Notes under the pieces: model-generated
Databases searched by the model: none
What the model was told of the DNA's origin: nothing
The model's input: the letters and a program-made list of their open reading frames with translations, nothing else
Program-made: the position numbers and the translations under genes
Shown: one piece after another, positions 1 to 10,249 of the stretch
How the letters are laid out: each line of letters opens with the position of its first letter
Numbering within the stretch: the first letter of the stretch is position 1
NCBI GenBank assembly: GCA_016793165.1
Contig: JAEULA010000043.1
Coordinates: 142,541-206,540 of the forward strand
Origin: Alphaproteobacteria bacterium
Lineage (GTDB): Bacteria > Pseudomonadota > Alphaproteobacteria > CACIAM-22H2
Direction: 5' to 3'
DNA: 64,000 nt

Positions 1-390
1 GACCTCGCGGTCGGGCTCCGGGGCGGGCTCGGGTGCGAAGGCCGGATCCATCGGATCGAAGTCGGGCCGCCGCTCGCGGCGCAGCGCGTCGATGCGCTTG
101 TTGCGGGCGATGGTGAAGATCCAGGTCCCGACCGTCGCCTGGCGCGGATCGTAGGTTTCCGCCCGGCGCCAGACCGCGAGCATCACGTCCTGCAGCAGGT
201 CCTCGGCGGTTGCGCGGGGCGCGCCGAGCCGGACCAGATAGCTCTTCACCCGCGGGCCGTAATGGCCGAACAGGCTCGCGAAGGCGCCCCGGTCCTGGTG
301 CCGGGCTACGCGCAGGATCAGCGCGACGTGCTCGTTCTGGTCGCCGGTCCTGAGAAGTGCCGGATCGGGCGTGTCGCTGCGGTCCTCCAT
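1..390 (-). CDS. ECF-type RNA polymerase sigma factor, N-terminal part (gene runs off the window)
   Basis: Reading the minus strand from the ATG at 388-390 gives an open frame of 130 codons that leaves the left edge without a stop. It carries sigma region 2: an acidic helix with DLLQDVMLAVW at about residues 66-76, then GTWIFTIARNKRIDALRR at about 87-104, the core-binding and -10-recognition helices of ECF sigma factors. A Pro/Glu/Asp-rich linker follows, and region 4 must lie outside the window. ECF factors direct RNA polymerase to stress or envelope-response promoters and are often held by an anti-sigma factor encoded next door, here off-window. The family is clear; the subgroup is not decidable from this half. 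Confidence 0.85.
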   Translation of the reverse strand, partial: MEDRSDTPDPALLRTGDQNEHVALILRVARHQDRGAFASLFGHYGPRVKSYLVRLGAPRATAEDLLQDVMLAVWRRAETYDPRQATVGTWIFTIARNKRIDALRRERRPDFDPMDPAFAPEPAPEPDREV

Positions 391-612
391 GGCGCCTTGG
401 TAAGGCGGGTGGCGACCGGGCTCAAGCATCGGTCGCGACCGCAGGTGGCGGTCGCCGCGCGGCGGCGGCTCGGCGGCGGACAGGCGATTGACGCTCCACA
501 TCGACCATGTCATACGCCGACCGGGGTCGCGCGGATCATCGGTCGTCGCGCCCGGCGGGTTTCGCCATGTCGATCAGGGCTCTAGGCCCGCAGGAATGAG
601 GATATCGCTGCC

Positions 613-1152
613 GTGCTCCGCGCCTCGACGGTTTCGCTCCTGTTCATGACGGTTGCATCGGTCGCCTGGGCCCAGGCGCAGCCGAAATCCCTCGGTGCGG
701 GCGGCGAGTTCGGCGCCTGGTCGGCCTGGGAGTTCGGCGAGGGCAACGGCAAGGTCTGCTACGTCACGGCCGTGCCGGCGAAGTCGCAGGCGAGCAATCC
801 CAACGCCAAGCGGGGCGACATCCGGGTGACCGTCAGCCATCGGCCCGCGACCAAGGCGCGCGACGAGATCAGCTTCGTCGCCGGCTATCCGCTGAAGGCC
901 GACAAGGCCGTCGCCGCGGCGGTGGACAAGGCCAAGACCTTCGAGTTCTCGCGCCGCGCGCCCAACGCCGCGGAGATGATCTGGACCAAGGATCCCGAGA
1001 CCGACAAGGCGATGGTCGCCGCGATGCGGACCGGCAAGGAGCTCGTGCTCAACGGCACGTCGCAGCGCGGCACCACGACCACCGACAGCTTCGCGCTGGA
1101 AGGCTTCGGCAAGGCCCTCGACGCCGCCAACAAGGCCTGCGGCCTGCGCTGA
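613..1152 (+). CDS. IalB-family (invasion-associated locus B) secreted protein
   Basis: The product has 179 residues. An N-terminal signal peptide ends near AWA-QAQ (about residue 20), so it is exported to the periplasm or envelope. The mature part has the aromatic 'FGAWSAW' start and the 'GKVCYV' strand of the IalB family, with one Cys at 49 and one near the C-terminus (176) that could pair. The start is a GTG preceded by a GAGGA Shine-Dalgarno about ten bases upstream; no better ATG exists. IalB-like proteins are widespread in non-pathogenic alphaproteobacteria, so the name says nothing about virulence here. The gene stands alone, 29 bp ahead of rlmN, and may be co-transcribed with it. Confidence 0.8.
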   Translation: MLRASTVSLLFMTVASVAWAQAQPKSLGAGGEFGAWSAWEFGEGNGKVCYVTAVPAKSQASNPNAKRGDIRVTVSHRPATKARDEISFVAGYPLKADKAVAAAVDKAKTFEFSRRAPNAAEMIWTKDPETDKAMVAAMRTGKELVLNGTSQRGTTTTDSFALEGFGKALDAANKACGLR

Positions 1153-1181
1153 CGCGCGGGCTCCGGGCGGGATCGGCAGGC

Positions 1182-2345
1182 ATGACGACCATCGCGGCCG
1201 CGGGCGATCCGCCGGCCGACCCGAACAAGCCCGAGATCGACACGCCGCAGGCGCCGCTCGCCGCGCGCGGCGACGGCCGGCGCAATCTCGTGGGACTGAC
1301 GCGGGCCGAGATCGCGGCCGCGATGACCGAGCTCGGCGAGAAGAGCTTCCGTGCGCAGCAGATCTGGCGCTGGATCTACGTGCGCGGCGCCACCTCCTTC
1401 GACGGCATGACCGACATCTCCAAGCCGCTGCGCGCGCGGCTCGAGGAGAGGTTCTACGTCTTCAGGCCGGCGGTCACGCGCCACCAGAAATCCGTCGACG
1501 GCACGCAGAAATGGCTGCTGCAGATGGCCGACGGCGCCGAGATCGAATGCGTGCACATCCCGGAGAGCGATCGCGGCACGTTGTGCGTCTCCAGCCAGGT
1601 CGGCTGCACGCTGACCTGCAAGTTCTGCCACACCGGCACGCAGCGCCTCGTGCGGAACCTCGAGGCCGACGAGATCGTCGCCCAGCTGCTGTCGGCGCGC
1701 GACGCGCTCGGCGAGTGGCCGCCGCCCGAGAGCGGGCGCAAGCTGACGAACATCGTGCTCATGGGCATGGGCGAGCCGCTGTTCAACTACGACAACGTCG
1801 CGCGCGCGATGAGCATCGCTCGTGATCCCGAGGGCTTCGGGCTGTCGCGACGCAAGATCACGCTCTCGACCTCGGGCGTCGTTCCGATGATCCGGCGCTG
1901 CGGCGCGGAGATCGGCATCATGCTGGCGATCAGCCTGCACGCGGTGACCGACGAGCTGCGCGACCACCTCGTGCCGATCAACAAGAAGTGGCCGCTCGCC
2001 GAGCTCATGGCGGCGTGCCGCGACTATCCCGGCCTGTCGAACGCGCGGCGCATCACCTTCGAGTACGTGATGCTCAAGGGCGTGAACGACTCGCTCGCCG
2101 ACGCGAAGGCGCTGGTGAAGCTGATCGACGGCATCCCGGCCAAGGTGAACCTGATCCCGTTCAACCCGTGGCCGGGCTCGAGCTTCGAGTGCTCGAGCTG
2201 GGATCAGATCGAGAAGTTCTCCGACGTCGTCGCCGAGGCGGGCTACACGAGCCCGGTGCGCCGGCCGCGCGGCCGCGACATCCTCGCGGCCTGCGGCCAG
2301 CTCAAGAGCGACACCGAGCGCGCGCGCCGCACGCACGGGACGTGA
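1182..2345 (+). CDS. rlmN: Dual-specificity rRNA/tRNA (adenine-C2)-methyltransferase RlmN
   Basis: RlmN is a radical-SAM enzyme that methylates C2 of A2503 in 23S rRNA and A37 in some tRNAs. The 387-residue product has an N-terminal accessory domain (about 35-110) and the radical-SAM cluster motif C142-x3-C146-x2-C149 in 'CTLTCKFC'. It also has the 'GMGEPL' glycine-rich SAM region and a late Cys in 'DILAACGQL' that matches the methyl-carrying or resolving cysteine region. Length is normal for the family. The first about 30 residues are Pro/Ala-rich and poorly conserved, so the exact start is slightly uncertain. It is followed by a hairpin and then a convergent gene. Confidence 0.96.
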   Translation: MTTIAAAGDPPADPNKPEIDTPQAPLAARGDGRRNLVGLTRAEIAAAMTELGEKSFRAQQIWRWIYVRGATSFDGMTDISKPLRARLEERFYVFRPAVTRHQKSVDGTQKWLLQMADGAEIECVHIPESDRGTLCVSSQVGCTLTCKFCHTGTQRLVRNLEADEIVAQLLSARDALGEWPPPESGRKLTNIVLMGMGEPLFNYDNVARAMSIARDPEGFGLSRRKITLSTSGVVPMIRRCGAEIGIMLAISLHAVTDELRDHLVPINKKWPLAELMAACRDYPGLSNARRITFEYVMLKGVNDSLADAKALVKLIDGIPAKVNLIPFNPWPGSSFECSSWDQIEKFSDVVAEAGYTSPVRRPRGRDILAACGQLKSDTERARRTHGT

Positions 2346-2349
2346 GGGC

Positions 2350-2378
2350 GAGGGGGCGGTGCTTCGGCACCGGCCCTC
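2350..2378 (+). terminator. Terminator-like hairpin between convergent rlmN and the PEP-CTERM gene
   Basis: The six bases CGGTGC at the top of the stem pair with GCACCG around a TTCG tetraloop, and below a small internal loop GAGGG pairs with CCCTC. A short T-containing stretch (GTTCT) follows on the plus strand. It starts 5 bases after the rlmN stop and lies between two convergent genes, the expected place for a terminator. Confidence 0.6.
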
Positions 2379-2388
2379 GTTCTCCTGC

Positions 2389-3390
2389 TCAGCCGTGCCG
2401 ACGCAGCGCGCCGAGGCCCGCGAGGCCCGCGCCGAGCAGCACCAGGCTCGCCGGGGCCGGGACCGGCACGTCGTCCGCGGCCGTCAGCTCGAAACGCGCG
2501 ACGACTCCCGCGGCGTCGCCCGGGGACAGCGAGAAGGTGATCGTCGTCGCCACGAAATCGCATCCCGTGATGCCGCAGTCGAAGCTGCCCACGGCCGGCC
2601 CCGGCAGGTACGTCCAGGTGACGGGGCCGGCGGGCGCGGTGCGTCCGGCCTCGGTACGCGCGATCAGTGTAAAGTTGGTATCGGGCGTCTTGGTGAAGCG
2701 GACGTCGGTGCTGATGTCGCAGCCGCTTGCGCAGTCAATGCCGGTCGTGGCGCCGCTCGCGCTCGGGTAGATGTCGGCATAGGGCGCGAAGGCGGTAGCC
2801 GCCCCTGCCCCGGCGGTGCCGGCCAGCGCCGGGCCGACGGTCAACCTCGCGGTCGCCACGTCCGGCTGGGAAAAGGGCGCGATGCTGCCGCCATTCGCCA
2901 CTTCGCCGTCCGTGGTGGCGCCAACGACCGAGACGCTGAGCGCGCGTGCTTCGCCCGACGTCGTGCCCTGATTCGGGAAGAAGAAGCTCCAATTCGTCAC
3001 CAGATCAGACGGGGATAGCGTGACGCTCTGGAGAAAGACGGTCCCGCTGTCGCCGCCGGCCCCGGCGAAAGCCTGGGGGGCGCCGCTCTCGATGGCGACG
3101 CTCTGTGTCCCGGACAGGATCCCTGTGGTTCCGACCAGGAGGCCGCCGGAGCTGTCGCCGAGCCCGATCGTCGCGCCGTCACGTGCCCCGTCGCCGATCG
3201 CGAACGCCCCGTCCATCCGGGTCGACGCGAGACCGAAGATCGGTGTGATCGCCTTGGTGAACGTGAACGCGTAAGTGACGTCGGACCCGGTGACGTTCTT
3301 GACCGTGACGCCGCCGGTGATGACCTCCGCCCGTGCGGCACCGACGTTCAGCGCGCCGATGGCAGCGGCACAAAGCAGGATCCGACGCAT
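2389..3390 (-). CDS. PEP-CTERM (VPxPA-type) sorting-domain protein
   Basis: The product has 333 residues. A signal peptide covers about 1-21 (cleavage near ARA-EVI). The middle is rich in Ser, Thr, Gly and Asp with no recognised enzymatic motif. The C-terminus has the sorting signal 'VPVPAPASLVLLGAG', then a hydrophobic helix and a basic RRHG end. Such tails are thought to be processed by an exosortase-type (EpsH/XrtA-like) transpeptidase for surface or exopolysaccharide-linked display. The frame stays open upstream to 3954, but the ATG at 3390 has a GGAG ribosome site and begins a proper signal peptide, so I place the start there. No exosortase gene is in the window. Confidence 0.82.
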   Translation of the reverse strand: MRRILLCAAAIGALNVGAARAEVITGGVTVKNVTGSDVTYAFTFTKAITPIFGLASTRMDGAFAIGDGARDGATIGLGDSSGGLLVGTTGILSGTQSVAIESGAPQAFAGAGGDSGTVFLQSVTLSPSDLVTNWSFFFPNQGTTSGEARALSVSVVGATTDGEVANGGSIAPFSQPDVATARLTVGPALAGTAGAGAATAFAPYADIYPSASGATTGIDCASGCDISTDVRFTKTPDTNFTLIARTEAGRTAPAGPVTWTYLPGPAVGSFDCGITGCDFVATTITFSLSPGDAAGVVARFELTAADDVPVPAPASLVLLGAGLAGLGALRRHG

Positions 3391-3554
3391 GATGAGCCTC
3401 TCCGAGCGAGTGTTCCCGTGCTGTGCACGCAAGGCCCGTGCCGCCCTGCCGAACCTATTTCGGCCAATGTTCTCAATGGCGGCGCGGGATTTCCCGGACT
3501 CGGTGTAAGGCGGGCCGACGTTTTGCGGCGCACAAGGACGGGCGTCGGAGTCGC

Positions 3555-4247
3555 CTATCGCCGCTGATACTGCGTCGCGCCGAACAGCACTTCCTTCTGC
3601 TTGGCGTCGGGCGGGCCGACGCGGCGGCGCTCGGCCAGCAGCTCCAGACCCTTCTTCACCGCCGGCCGTGCGGCGATCTCCTCGCGCCAGCGATGCAGGT
3701 GCGGAAAGTCGTCCATCGACAGGCCCTGGCGCTCCGGGAAGCGAAGCCAGGGAAAGACCGCCATGTCCGCGATCGAATACGCGCCGGCGAGGCAGCTCGA
3801 CGTGGCGAGCTTCCTGTCGAGCACGCCGTAGATGCGCTTGCCCTCGTTCGTGTACCGGTCGAGCGCGTAGGGAATCGGCTCCGGCGCGTAGTTGTGGAAG
3901 TGGCCGGCCTGGCCGAGCATCGGGCCGACGCTCGCCATCTGGAACATCAGCCACTGTGCCACGTCGTACTTGCCGCGGACGTCCTGCGGCCAGAAGCGGC
4001 CGTGCTTTTCGGCGAGATACATCATGATCGCGCCGGACTCAAAGATCGCCAGCGGCTTGCCGCCCGGGCCCTCGCTGTCGACGAGTGCCGGCATCTTGTT
4101 GTTGGGCGAGATCGCGAGGAACTCGGGCTTGAACTGGTCGCCGGCGCCGATATCGACCGCCACCACGTTGTAGGGCTGGCCGAGCTCCTCGAGCAGGATC
4201 GAGATCTTGTAGCCGTTGGGCGTGGGCCAAGCGTAGAGGTCGTACAC
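3555..4247 (-). CDS. Glutathione S-transferase, YfcG/nu-class type
   Basis: This soluble thiol transferase or disulfide-bond oxidoreductase is 230 residues long. The N-terminal thioredoxin-like domain begins '[12 protein letters not shown]', with Asn11 in the position used by nu-class (YfcG/Ure2p-like) enzymes for glutathione activation. 'NNKMPALVD' is the cis-Pro glutathione-binding loop and '[10 protein letters not shown]' the ES motif. The C-terminal half is all-helical. I chose a GTG start at 4247 because AAGGAG lies exactly seven bases upstream; the longer ATG frame to 4322 adds a 25-residue basic tail foreign to the family. It is divergent from argG. Confidence 0.88.
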   Translation of the reverse strand: MYDLYAWPTPNGYKISILLEELGQPYNVVAVDIGAGDQFKPEFLAISPNNKMPALVDSEGPGGKPLAIFESGAIMMYLAEKHGRFWPQDVRGKYDVAQWLMFQMASVGPMLGQAGHFHNYAPEPIPYALDRYTNEGKRIYGVLDRKLATSSCLAGAYSIADMAVFPWLRFPERQGLSMDDFPHLHRWREEIAARPAVKKGLELLAERRRVGPPDAKQKEVLFGATQYQRR

Positions 4248-4364
4248 GGTCGGTCTCCTTCTCGTGGGGCGTGCGAACGCGGCGGACTGTCGCACGATGC
4301 CCGCCACCGCGGCAGATGCCATTGGCGTGAGCGTGACCCGCGTCGTTCGCGGGCCGGCGCCGCC

Positions 4365-4392
4365 TTGCGGGCGGGTTGCCGATCCCTATACT
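4365..4392 (+). promoter_or_regulatory. Candidate sigma-70 promoter for argG
   Basis: TTGCGG (-35) and TATACT (-10) are separated by 16 bases, and the -10 lies about 60 bases before the argG ATG. It is in the intergenic space upstream of argG and divergent from the glutathione transferase. Assigned by eye. Confidence 0.5.
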
Positions 4393-4454
4393 CCGCGCCG
4401 CTTTCGGGGCGGCCGGCGACGGTCGCCCGCATCGTTTTCCAAGGACCGTTCGCG

Positions 4455-5684
<1,230 letters not shown>

Positions 5685-5692
5685 CAGCCTCT

Positions 5693-5719
5693 CCGGCGGC
5701 GCGTCCCACGCGTCGCCGG
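5693..5719 (+). terminator. Strong GC hairpin after argG
   Basis: Ten bases (CCGGCGGCGC) pair with GCGTCGCCGG around a 7-base loop, with a single G-U pair. It lies 8 bases after the argG stop. There is no T-tract, so it may act as a 3' stabiliser or Rho-assisted stop rather than a classic intrinsic terminator. Confidence 0.45.
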
Positions 5720-5791
5720 CGGCGATCGACCACTCGGCGCGAAGCGGGGCCAACCCGCCGCGCCGACCGAACTCAAGGAGGAAGCGTTCCC

Positions 5792-6712
5792 ATGGCCACT
5801 GATCTCTCTCGCGGCGTCTATCCGATCGCCCCCACGCCGTTCACCCCGTCGGGCGAGCTCGATCTCGAGGGCATGAAGCGCGTCCTCGACTGCATGATCG
5901 ACCAGGGCGTCGACGGCATTTGCATCCTCGCCAACTATTCCGAGCAGTTCGTGCTGAGCGACGCCGAGCGCGAGACGCTGCTCGACCTCTCGATGAAGCA
6001 CGTGGCCGGCCGCGTGCCGGTCATCGTGACGACGAGCCACTACTCGACGCAGATCGCCTCGGCTCGCGGGGCGCGTGCCGCCAAGGCCGGTGCCGCGATG
6101 CTGATGATGATGCCGCCCTATCACGGCGCGACCCTGCGCGCCGGCGACAAGCTGATCGTCGAGCATTTCTCGCGCGTCGCCGAGGCGGCGAAGATCCCGA
6201 TCATGGTGCAGGACGCGCCGTTGAGCGGCGTCGCCCTCTCGGTGCCGCTGCTGGCGCAGATGGCGCGCGACCTGCCGCTCGTGCGCTGGTTCAAGATCGA
6301 GACGCCGGGCACCGCCGCGAAGCTGCGGGCACTGGTCGAGGCCGGCGGCCAGGCGATCACCGGGCCGTTCGATGGCGAGGAGTCGATCACGCTGATGGCC
6401 GATCTCGACGCCGGCGCCACGGGCACGATGCCGAGCGCGCTGATCCCCGACCTGATCAAGCCGGTGCTGACGCATTTCGCCGCCGGCCGCCGTGCCGAGG
6501 CGATGGCCCAGTACAACCGCATCGTGCCGCTGATCAACTACGAGAACCGCCAGTGCGGCCTGCGCGCCACCAAGGCGGCGATGATGGAAGGCGGCGTCAT
6601 CCGCTCCGACGCCGTGCGCCATCCGCAGGAGGCGCTGCATCCCGCCACCCGCGCCGGGCTGCTCGAGCAGCTGCGCCCGCTCGACCCCGTCGTCCTGCGC
6701 TGGGGCAAGTGA
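5792..6712 (+). CDS. Dihydrodipicolinate synthase/N-acetylneuraminate lyase superfamily enzyme, substrate unknown
   Basis: This 306-residue (beta/alpha)8 class I aldolase has a textbook AAGGAGGAA ribosome site. The Schiff-base lysine is K168 in 'RWFKIETPG', and the substrate-carboxylate loop is 'TTSHYST' (80-86). The tyrosine that normally follows strand 5 ('YNxP' in DapA) is absent; the strand reads 'IMVQDAPLSG' (137-146). That makes true DapA (lysine synthesis) unlikely. The 'QDAP' form resembles enzymes of the 2-keto-3-deoxy-sugar-acid dehydratase/aldolase branch, for example L-2-keto-3-deoxyarabonate dehydratases, but I cannot fix the substrate. It sits alone between argG and an unannotated stretch. 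Confidence 0.85.
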   Translation: MATDLSRGVYPIAPTPFTPSGELDLEGMKRVLDCMIDQGVDGICILANYSEQFVLSDAERETLLDLSMKHVAGRVPVIVTTSHYSTQIASARGARAAKAGAAMLMMMPPYHGATLRAGDKLIVEHFSRVAEAAKIPIMVQDAPLSGVALSVPLLAQMARDLPLVRWFKIETPGTAAKLRALVEAGGQAITGPFDGEESITLMADLDAGATGTMPSALIPDLIKPVLTHFAAGRRAEAMAQYNRIVPLINYENRQCGLRATKAAMMEGGVIRSDAVRHPQEALHPATRAGLLEQLRPLDPVVLRWGK

Positions 6713-7035
6713 CGCCGGAGCGTCGGGCATCGCACGCCGGCTTGCGGACCCTGAACTCGGCGAGCGTCGCGACGCCGTCGATCACCGTCACGCGCCCTTT
6801 GGCGTAGCGCGACCGGGGTCGCCCGAGCGCCGCTGGCTCAAGACAAGACTGCGGACGATGCCGGCGCGGCGTGCTGCCCGATAGCGGGTCGGCGGACTCC
6901 AAACGCCGATTCGGGCAGGTCGCCTATGCCGGGCGACGGCTCCGCCGGCCGCAGGTCGACCGGGCGCTCGCGCGCCGCATGCTCTCGGAGGACCTGCGCC
7001 GGTGGTGCGCTTCGGGCCGTCGCAAAACCGAGGCG
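6713..7035. other. 323-bp stretch without a recognised gene
   Basis: It lies between the ends of two convergent genes. Short frames exist on both strands but none has a ribosome site or family motif, and I see no clear hairpin with a T-run. Nothing can be supported here. Confidence 0.5.
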
Positions 7036-7725
7036 TCAGCCCGGGCCGATCGCGCGGCCGGCGATCCAGGGATGCGCCAGCACCAGCAGCGCGTAGAGCA
7101 GCAGGCCCGCGCCGATGCGCAGCGGGCCGACTTCCAGCACCGTCTTCACGATCGACTGCCGGCCGCCGAGAATCGCGGCGAAGGGCACGTTGGAGGTCGC
7201 CGCGGCCAAGCGGGCGAAGCCCTCGGGGTCCTTGAGAGCGCGCTTGGCGTCGATGCGGCGCATGCCGCCGAGCGCGAGCCAGGCCACTCCGCCGAAGAAC
7301 AGCACCGCCGCCACATGCCCGTTCGCGGCGACGTGGCCGAGGCCCCAGAGCCCGAAGGCCCACATCATCGGATGCCGCGTGACCTTCAGGACGCCCGGCG
7401 CGGGGTCGCTTCCCGCGGGCTCGATGCTCGACATCACCATCGTCGGATTGCGCTGCGTCAGCCCCGCGACGAAGAGCACGCAGGCCGAGACCATCGCGGC
7501 AAGCGCGACCCAGTTCCGCAGCGGCCCGAGGGTCCACAGCGGCACGACCGGCGACCTGGCAAAGGTCCAGATCGCGGCGGCGAGCCCGAGGCCGGCGATC
7601 GCGGAATAGGCGGCGGCAAAGCCCTGCTCGCCGAGCGCGCCCGCGAGGCGCGGCCGGACGGCCGGATGACTCAGCACGTAGTGGCTGCCGAGGAAGGCAA
7701 GCATAGCGAGGGCGAGGGATGTCAT
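7036..7725 (-). CDS. NnrU-family integral membrane protein
   Basis: The product has 229 residues with about six hydrophobic segments, beginning 'SLALAMLAFLGSHYVLSH'. The family-typical 'KVTRHPMMWAFGLWGLGH' stretch lies near the middle, and a basic cytoplasmic loop follows ('MRRIDAKRALKDPEGFARL'). NnrU was named for its link to nitrite/nitric-oxide reductase clusters, and relatives occur widely without denitrification genes; no such genes are in this window. Related membrane proteins include isoprenylcysteine-methyltransferase-like folds, so a small-molecule role is possible but unproven. Its start is 36 bp from the divergent DUF3253 gene, so the two promoters must overlap. Confidence 0.82.
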   Translation of the reverse strand: MTSLALAMLAFLGSHYVLSHPAVRPRLAGALGEQGFAAAYSAIAGLGLAAAIWTFARSPVVPLWTLGPLRNWVALAAMVSACVLFVAGLTQRNPTMVMSSIEPAGSDPAPGVLKVTRHPMMWAFGLWGLGHVAANGHVAAVLFFGGVAWLALGGMRRIDAKRALKDPEGFARLAAATSNVPFAAILGGRQSIVKTVLEVGPLRIGAGLLLYALLVLAHPWIAGRAIGPG

Positions 7726-7761
7726 GGCGCGTCAGCCTATCCGAGCTATGGTGCGCGCGTC

Positions 7762-8010
7762 ATGGACGATCCCGTCGACACGAAGATCCTCGCGCTGTGC
7801 CAGGAGCGCGGCGCCGGCAAGTCGATCTGCCCCAGCGACGTCGCGAAGGCGCTGGTACCCGAGGGCCGCCACTGGCAGCACCTCATGGGCCGCGTCCGGC
7901 AGCGCGCGATCGTCCTCGCGCGCGGCGGCGCGATCGACATCCTGCGCAAGGGCAAGCCGGTCGCGGATCTCGACGACCTGCGCGGCGTCATCCGCCTGCG
8001 GATCCGCTAG
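7762..8010 (+). CDS. DUF3253 small protein
   Basis: The 82-residue product has the family's winged-helix-like pattern: 'ICPSDVAKAL' early, 'WQHLMGRVRQRAIVLARGG' in the centre and 'GVIRLRI' at the end. The Arg-rich middle could contact nucleic acid, but no function is established for the family. It starts at an ATG 36 bp from the divergent NnrU gene. Length is typical. Confidence 0.78.
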   Translation: MDDPVDTKILALCQERGAGKSICPSDVAKALVPEGRHWQHLMGRVRQRAIVLARGGAIDILRKGKPVADLDDLRGVIRLRIR

Positions 8011-8052
8011 CCCGCGCGGCGCGGCCGCGAGTCCGGCTACCGGTCGGCGGCG

Positions 8053-9021
8053 TCAGCCGACGCCGAACTGCTTGCGCCAGGCCACGATGTCGTCGATGGC
8101 GACGTTGCTGCCGCAGATCACCAGAACGACGCGGTCCGCGGGCTTGAAGCCGCCAGCCCGGCGTTCCGCCGCGGCGATCGTGGCCGTCGCGGCGGGCTCG
8201 GCGAGGAGCCGCTCGTTGACGAGCAGCCAGTCGAGCTCGCGAACGGCCGCCTCGTCGGAGACCACCGCGATCTCGCGCACGAACTCGCGCGCGGCGGCCA
8301 ACGTTCGATCGGTCGCGAAGGGTGCGCCCAGAGTACGGGCGATCGAGCGGGGCTGGATCGTCACCGGCGCGCCGGCGGCCAGCGCCTGGGTCATCGTCTC
8401 TGCGCCCTCGGTCTCGACGCCGACGAGCTGAGCATCCGGCTTCAGCGCGCGCAGCGCGGCGCCGACGCCGGCGATGAAGCCGCCACCGCCGATGCTCACG
8501 AATACGTGGCTGAGATCGGGAACGGCCTCGACGAGCTCGACGCCGAGCGTGCCGTGGCCGGCGATGCCCGCCGGATCGTCGTAGGGGTGGACGAAGACGC
8601 GGCCGGCGGCGGCATGCGCCTTCGCCCTCTCGAAGGCCTCGGCCGAGCTCTCGCACAGCTCGATCGTCGCGCCGTGCGCGCGCGTCTGCGCGAGGTTGTA
8701 GGCCGGCGTCACCTTGGGCATCAGTACCAGGGCGTCGATGCCGCTCGCCGCCGCGGCTTGCGCCACCGCGATCGCGTGGTTGCCGCCCGACACGGTGACG
8801 ACGCCGCGGCGGCGCTCGGCCTCGCCCATCAGGGCGAGCTTGTTGAGGACGCCGCGGACCTTGAACGAGCCGGCGAGCTGCAGGCACTCGAGCTTCAGGA
8901 AGGTCGGCGCCCCGAGGCGTCGGGTCAGCGCCTCGCTGCGATAGGTGGGCGTGGCGCGGACCTGGCCCGCGATGCGGGCGCGGGCGGCCCAGATGTCGGC
9001 GATCGCGACGTCGAACTTCAT
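8053..9021 (-). CDS. Threonine/serine dehydratase-like PLP enzyme (fold type II)
   Basis: The 322-residue enzyme carries the PLP lysine K54 in 'LAGSFKVRGV', the substrate loop 'SGGNHA' and the phosphate-binding glycine loop 'SIGGGGFIAG'. It has no C-terminal ACT regulatory domain, so it resembles catabolic threonine/serine dehydratases or serine racemase-like enzymes rather than IlvA. Two in-frame ATGs are possible. I use 9021, preceded by GGAAG at 8 bases, rather than 9036, which overlaps folD and lacks a ribosome site. It follows folD directly and is probably co-transcribed with the folD-DUF167 pair. Confidence 0.88.
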   Translation of the reverse strand: MKFDVAIADIWAARARIAGQVRATPTYRSEALTRRLGAPTFLKLECLQLAGSFKVRGVLNKLALMGEAERRRGVVTVSGGNHAIAVAQAAAASGIDALVLMPKVTPAYNLAQTRAHGATIELCESSAEAFERAKAHAAAGRVFVHPYDDPAGIAGHGTLGVELVEAVPDLSHVFVSIGGGGFIAGVGAALRALKPDAQLVGVETEGAETMTQALAAGAPVTIQPRSIARTLGAPFATDRTLAAAREFVREIAVVSDEAAVRELDWLLVNERLLAEPAATATIAAAERRAGGFKPADRVVLVICGSNVAIDDIVAWRKQFGVG

Positions 9022-9026
9022 CGGTT

Positions 9027-9887
9027 TCACTTCCATCCGCGGCGGCGGCGCGCCGCCGTCAAGGTGTTCTCGAGCAGGCAGGCGATCGTCATCGGGCCGA
9101 CGCCGCCGGGCACCGGCGTGATCGCGCCCGCCACCGCGGCCGCCTCGGCATAGGCCACGTCGCCGACGAGCCTTCCCTTGCCGTCGGGCGTCGGCACGCG
9201 ATTGATGCCGACGTCGATCACGATCGCCCCCGGCTTGATCCAGTCGCCGCGCACCATCTCCGCGCGGCCCACGGCCGCGACGAGGATGTCGGCGCGGCGG
9301 CAGACGCCGGGCAGGTCGCGGGTGCGCGAATGCGCGATCGTCACGGTGCAGTCCGCCTGGAGCAGCAGCTGTGCGATCGGCTTGCCGACGATGTTGGAGC
9401 GGCCGAGCACGACCGCCTCGGCTCCGCTCAGCGTCGCCCCCGCCTCGCGCAGCAGGATCATGCAGCCGCGCGGCGTGCAGGGAACGAGCGCTTCGGCGCC
9501 GGTCGCCAGGCGGCCGGCATTGACGACGTGGAAGCCGTCGACGTCCTTGGCCGGGTCGATCGCGGCGATGACCGCCTGCGCGTCGATCTGCCGGGGCAGC
9601 GGGAGCTGGACGAGGATGCCGTCGACCTCGGGATCGCCATTGAGCCTGGCCACCAGCGCGAGCAGCTCGTCCTGAGTCGCCGTGGCCGGCAGCTTGTGCT
9701 CGATCGAGCGCATGCCGACCTCGCGCGTGGCGGCACCCTTGTTGCGGACGTAGACGGCGCTGGCGGGATCCTCGCCGACGAGCACCACGGCGAGCCCCGG
9801 TGCCGCGGGCGCCTGCGCCACCGCGCGCGCGATCTCGCCGCGCAGGCGCGCGGCCGTGGCCTTGCCGTCGATCGGTCGAGCTGTCAT
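9027..9887 (-). CDS. folD: Bifunctional methylenetetrahydrofolate dehydrogenase/cyclohydrolase FolD
   Basis: FolD interconverts 5,10-methylene-, 5,10-methenyl- and 10-formyl-tetrahydrofolate in one-carbon metabolism. The 286-residue protein has the catalytic 'YVRNK' with Lys50, the 'DVDGFH' motif, the 'GRSNIVGKP' nucleotide-binding motif and the C-terminal '[10 protein letters not shown]' signature. Length is normal. Its ATG overlaps the stop of the upstream DUF167 gene, indicating translational coupling, and the PLP dehydratase gene follows it. Confidence 0.97.
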   Translation of the reverse strand: MTARPIDGKATAARLRGEIARAVAQAPAAPGLAVVLVGEDPASAVYVRNKGAATREVGMRSIEHKLPATATQDELLALVARLNGDPEVDGILVQLPLPRQIDAQAVIAAIDPAKDVDGFHVVNAGRLATGAEALVPCTPRGCMILLREAGATLSGAEAVVLGRSNIVGKPIAQLLLQADCTVTIAHSRTRDLPGVCRRADILVAAVGRAEMVRGDWIKPGAIVIDVGINRVPTPDGKGRLVGDVAYAEAAAVAGAITPVPGGVGPMTIACLLENTLTAARRRRGWK

Positions 9888-10237
9888 CGCGATTGTCCTG
9901 ATCCTTGTCCTGGCCGGGGCCGCGGCGCGAGCCGCGTCTCGATGTGGCGGGCGAGCGCGGCCGGATCGCCCGCGACGTGGATGCGCTTCACGCGCGCGCC
10001 GGCGCCGCTCGCCAGCGTCAGGCTGCGCCGTGGCAGCTCGAGCCCGTCGGCAAGCAGACGCAGCAGCGCGTCGTTGGCCGCACCGTCGCTGGGCGCGGCC
10101 GAGACCCGCGCGCGCAGGAGGCTGCGGCCGGCGTCGTCCGCGTCGACGCCGTCGATCGCGTCGCGGCCGCCGCGCGGCGTCAGGCGCACGTTGAGGATGA
10201 CGCCGTCGGCGACGATCGCGAGCGGGGACCCGGCCAT
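9884..10237 (-). CDS. DUF167/YggU-family protein
   Basis: The product has 117 residues. The DUF167 core includes '[15 protein letters not shown]', '[23 protein letters not shown]' and '[17 protein letters not shown]', matching the YggU fold. The last about 15 residues are Pro/Gln/Arg-rich and not conserved. No function is established for the family. It lies between yggT and folD, with a 4-bp overlap into folD; yggT-yggU linkage is common in proteobacteria. Confidence 0.88.
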   Translation of the reverse strand: MAGSPLAIVADGVILNVRLTPRGGRDAIDGVDADDAGRSLLRARVSAAPSDGAANDALLRLLADGLELPRRSLTLASGAGARVKRIHVAGDPAALARHIETRLAPRPRPGQGSGQSR

Positions 10238-10249
10238 CGCCTCAGCGGC

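Noticed and set aside
885..2336. Long minus-strand open frame opposite rlmN
   Set aside because: It is a mirror of rlmN codon bias: Arg/Ala/His-rich, no family motif and no ribosome site. Similar shadows oppose argG, GH116 and many other genes.
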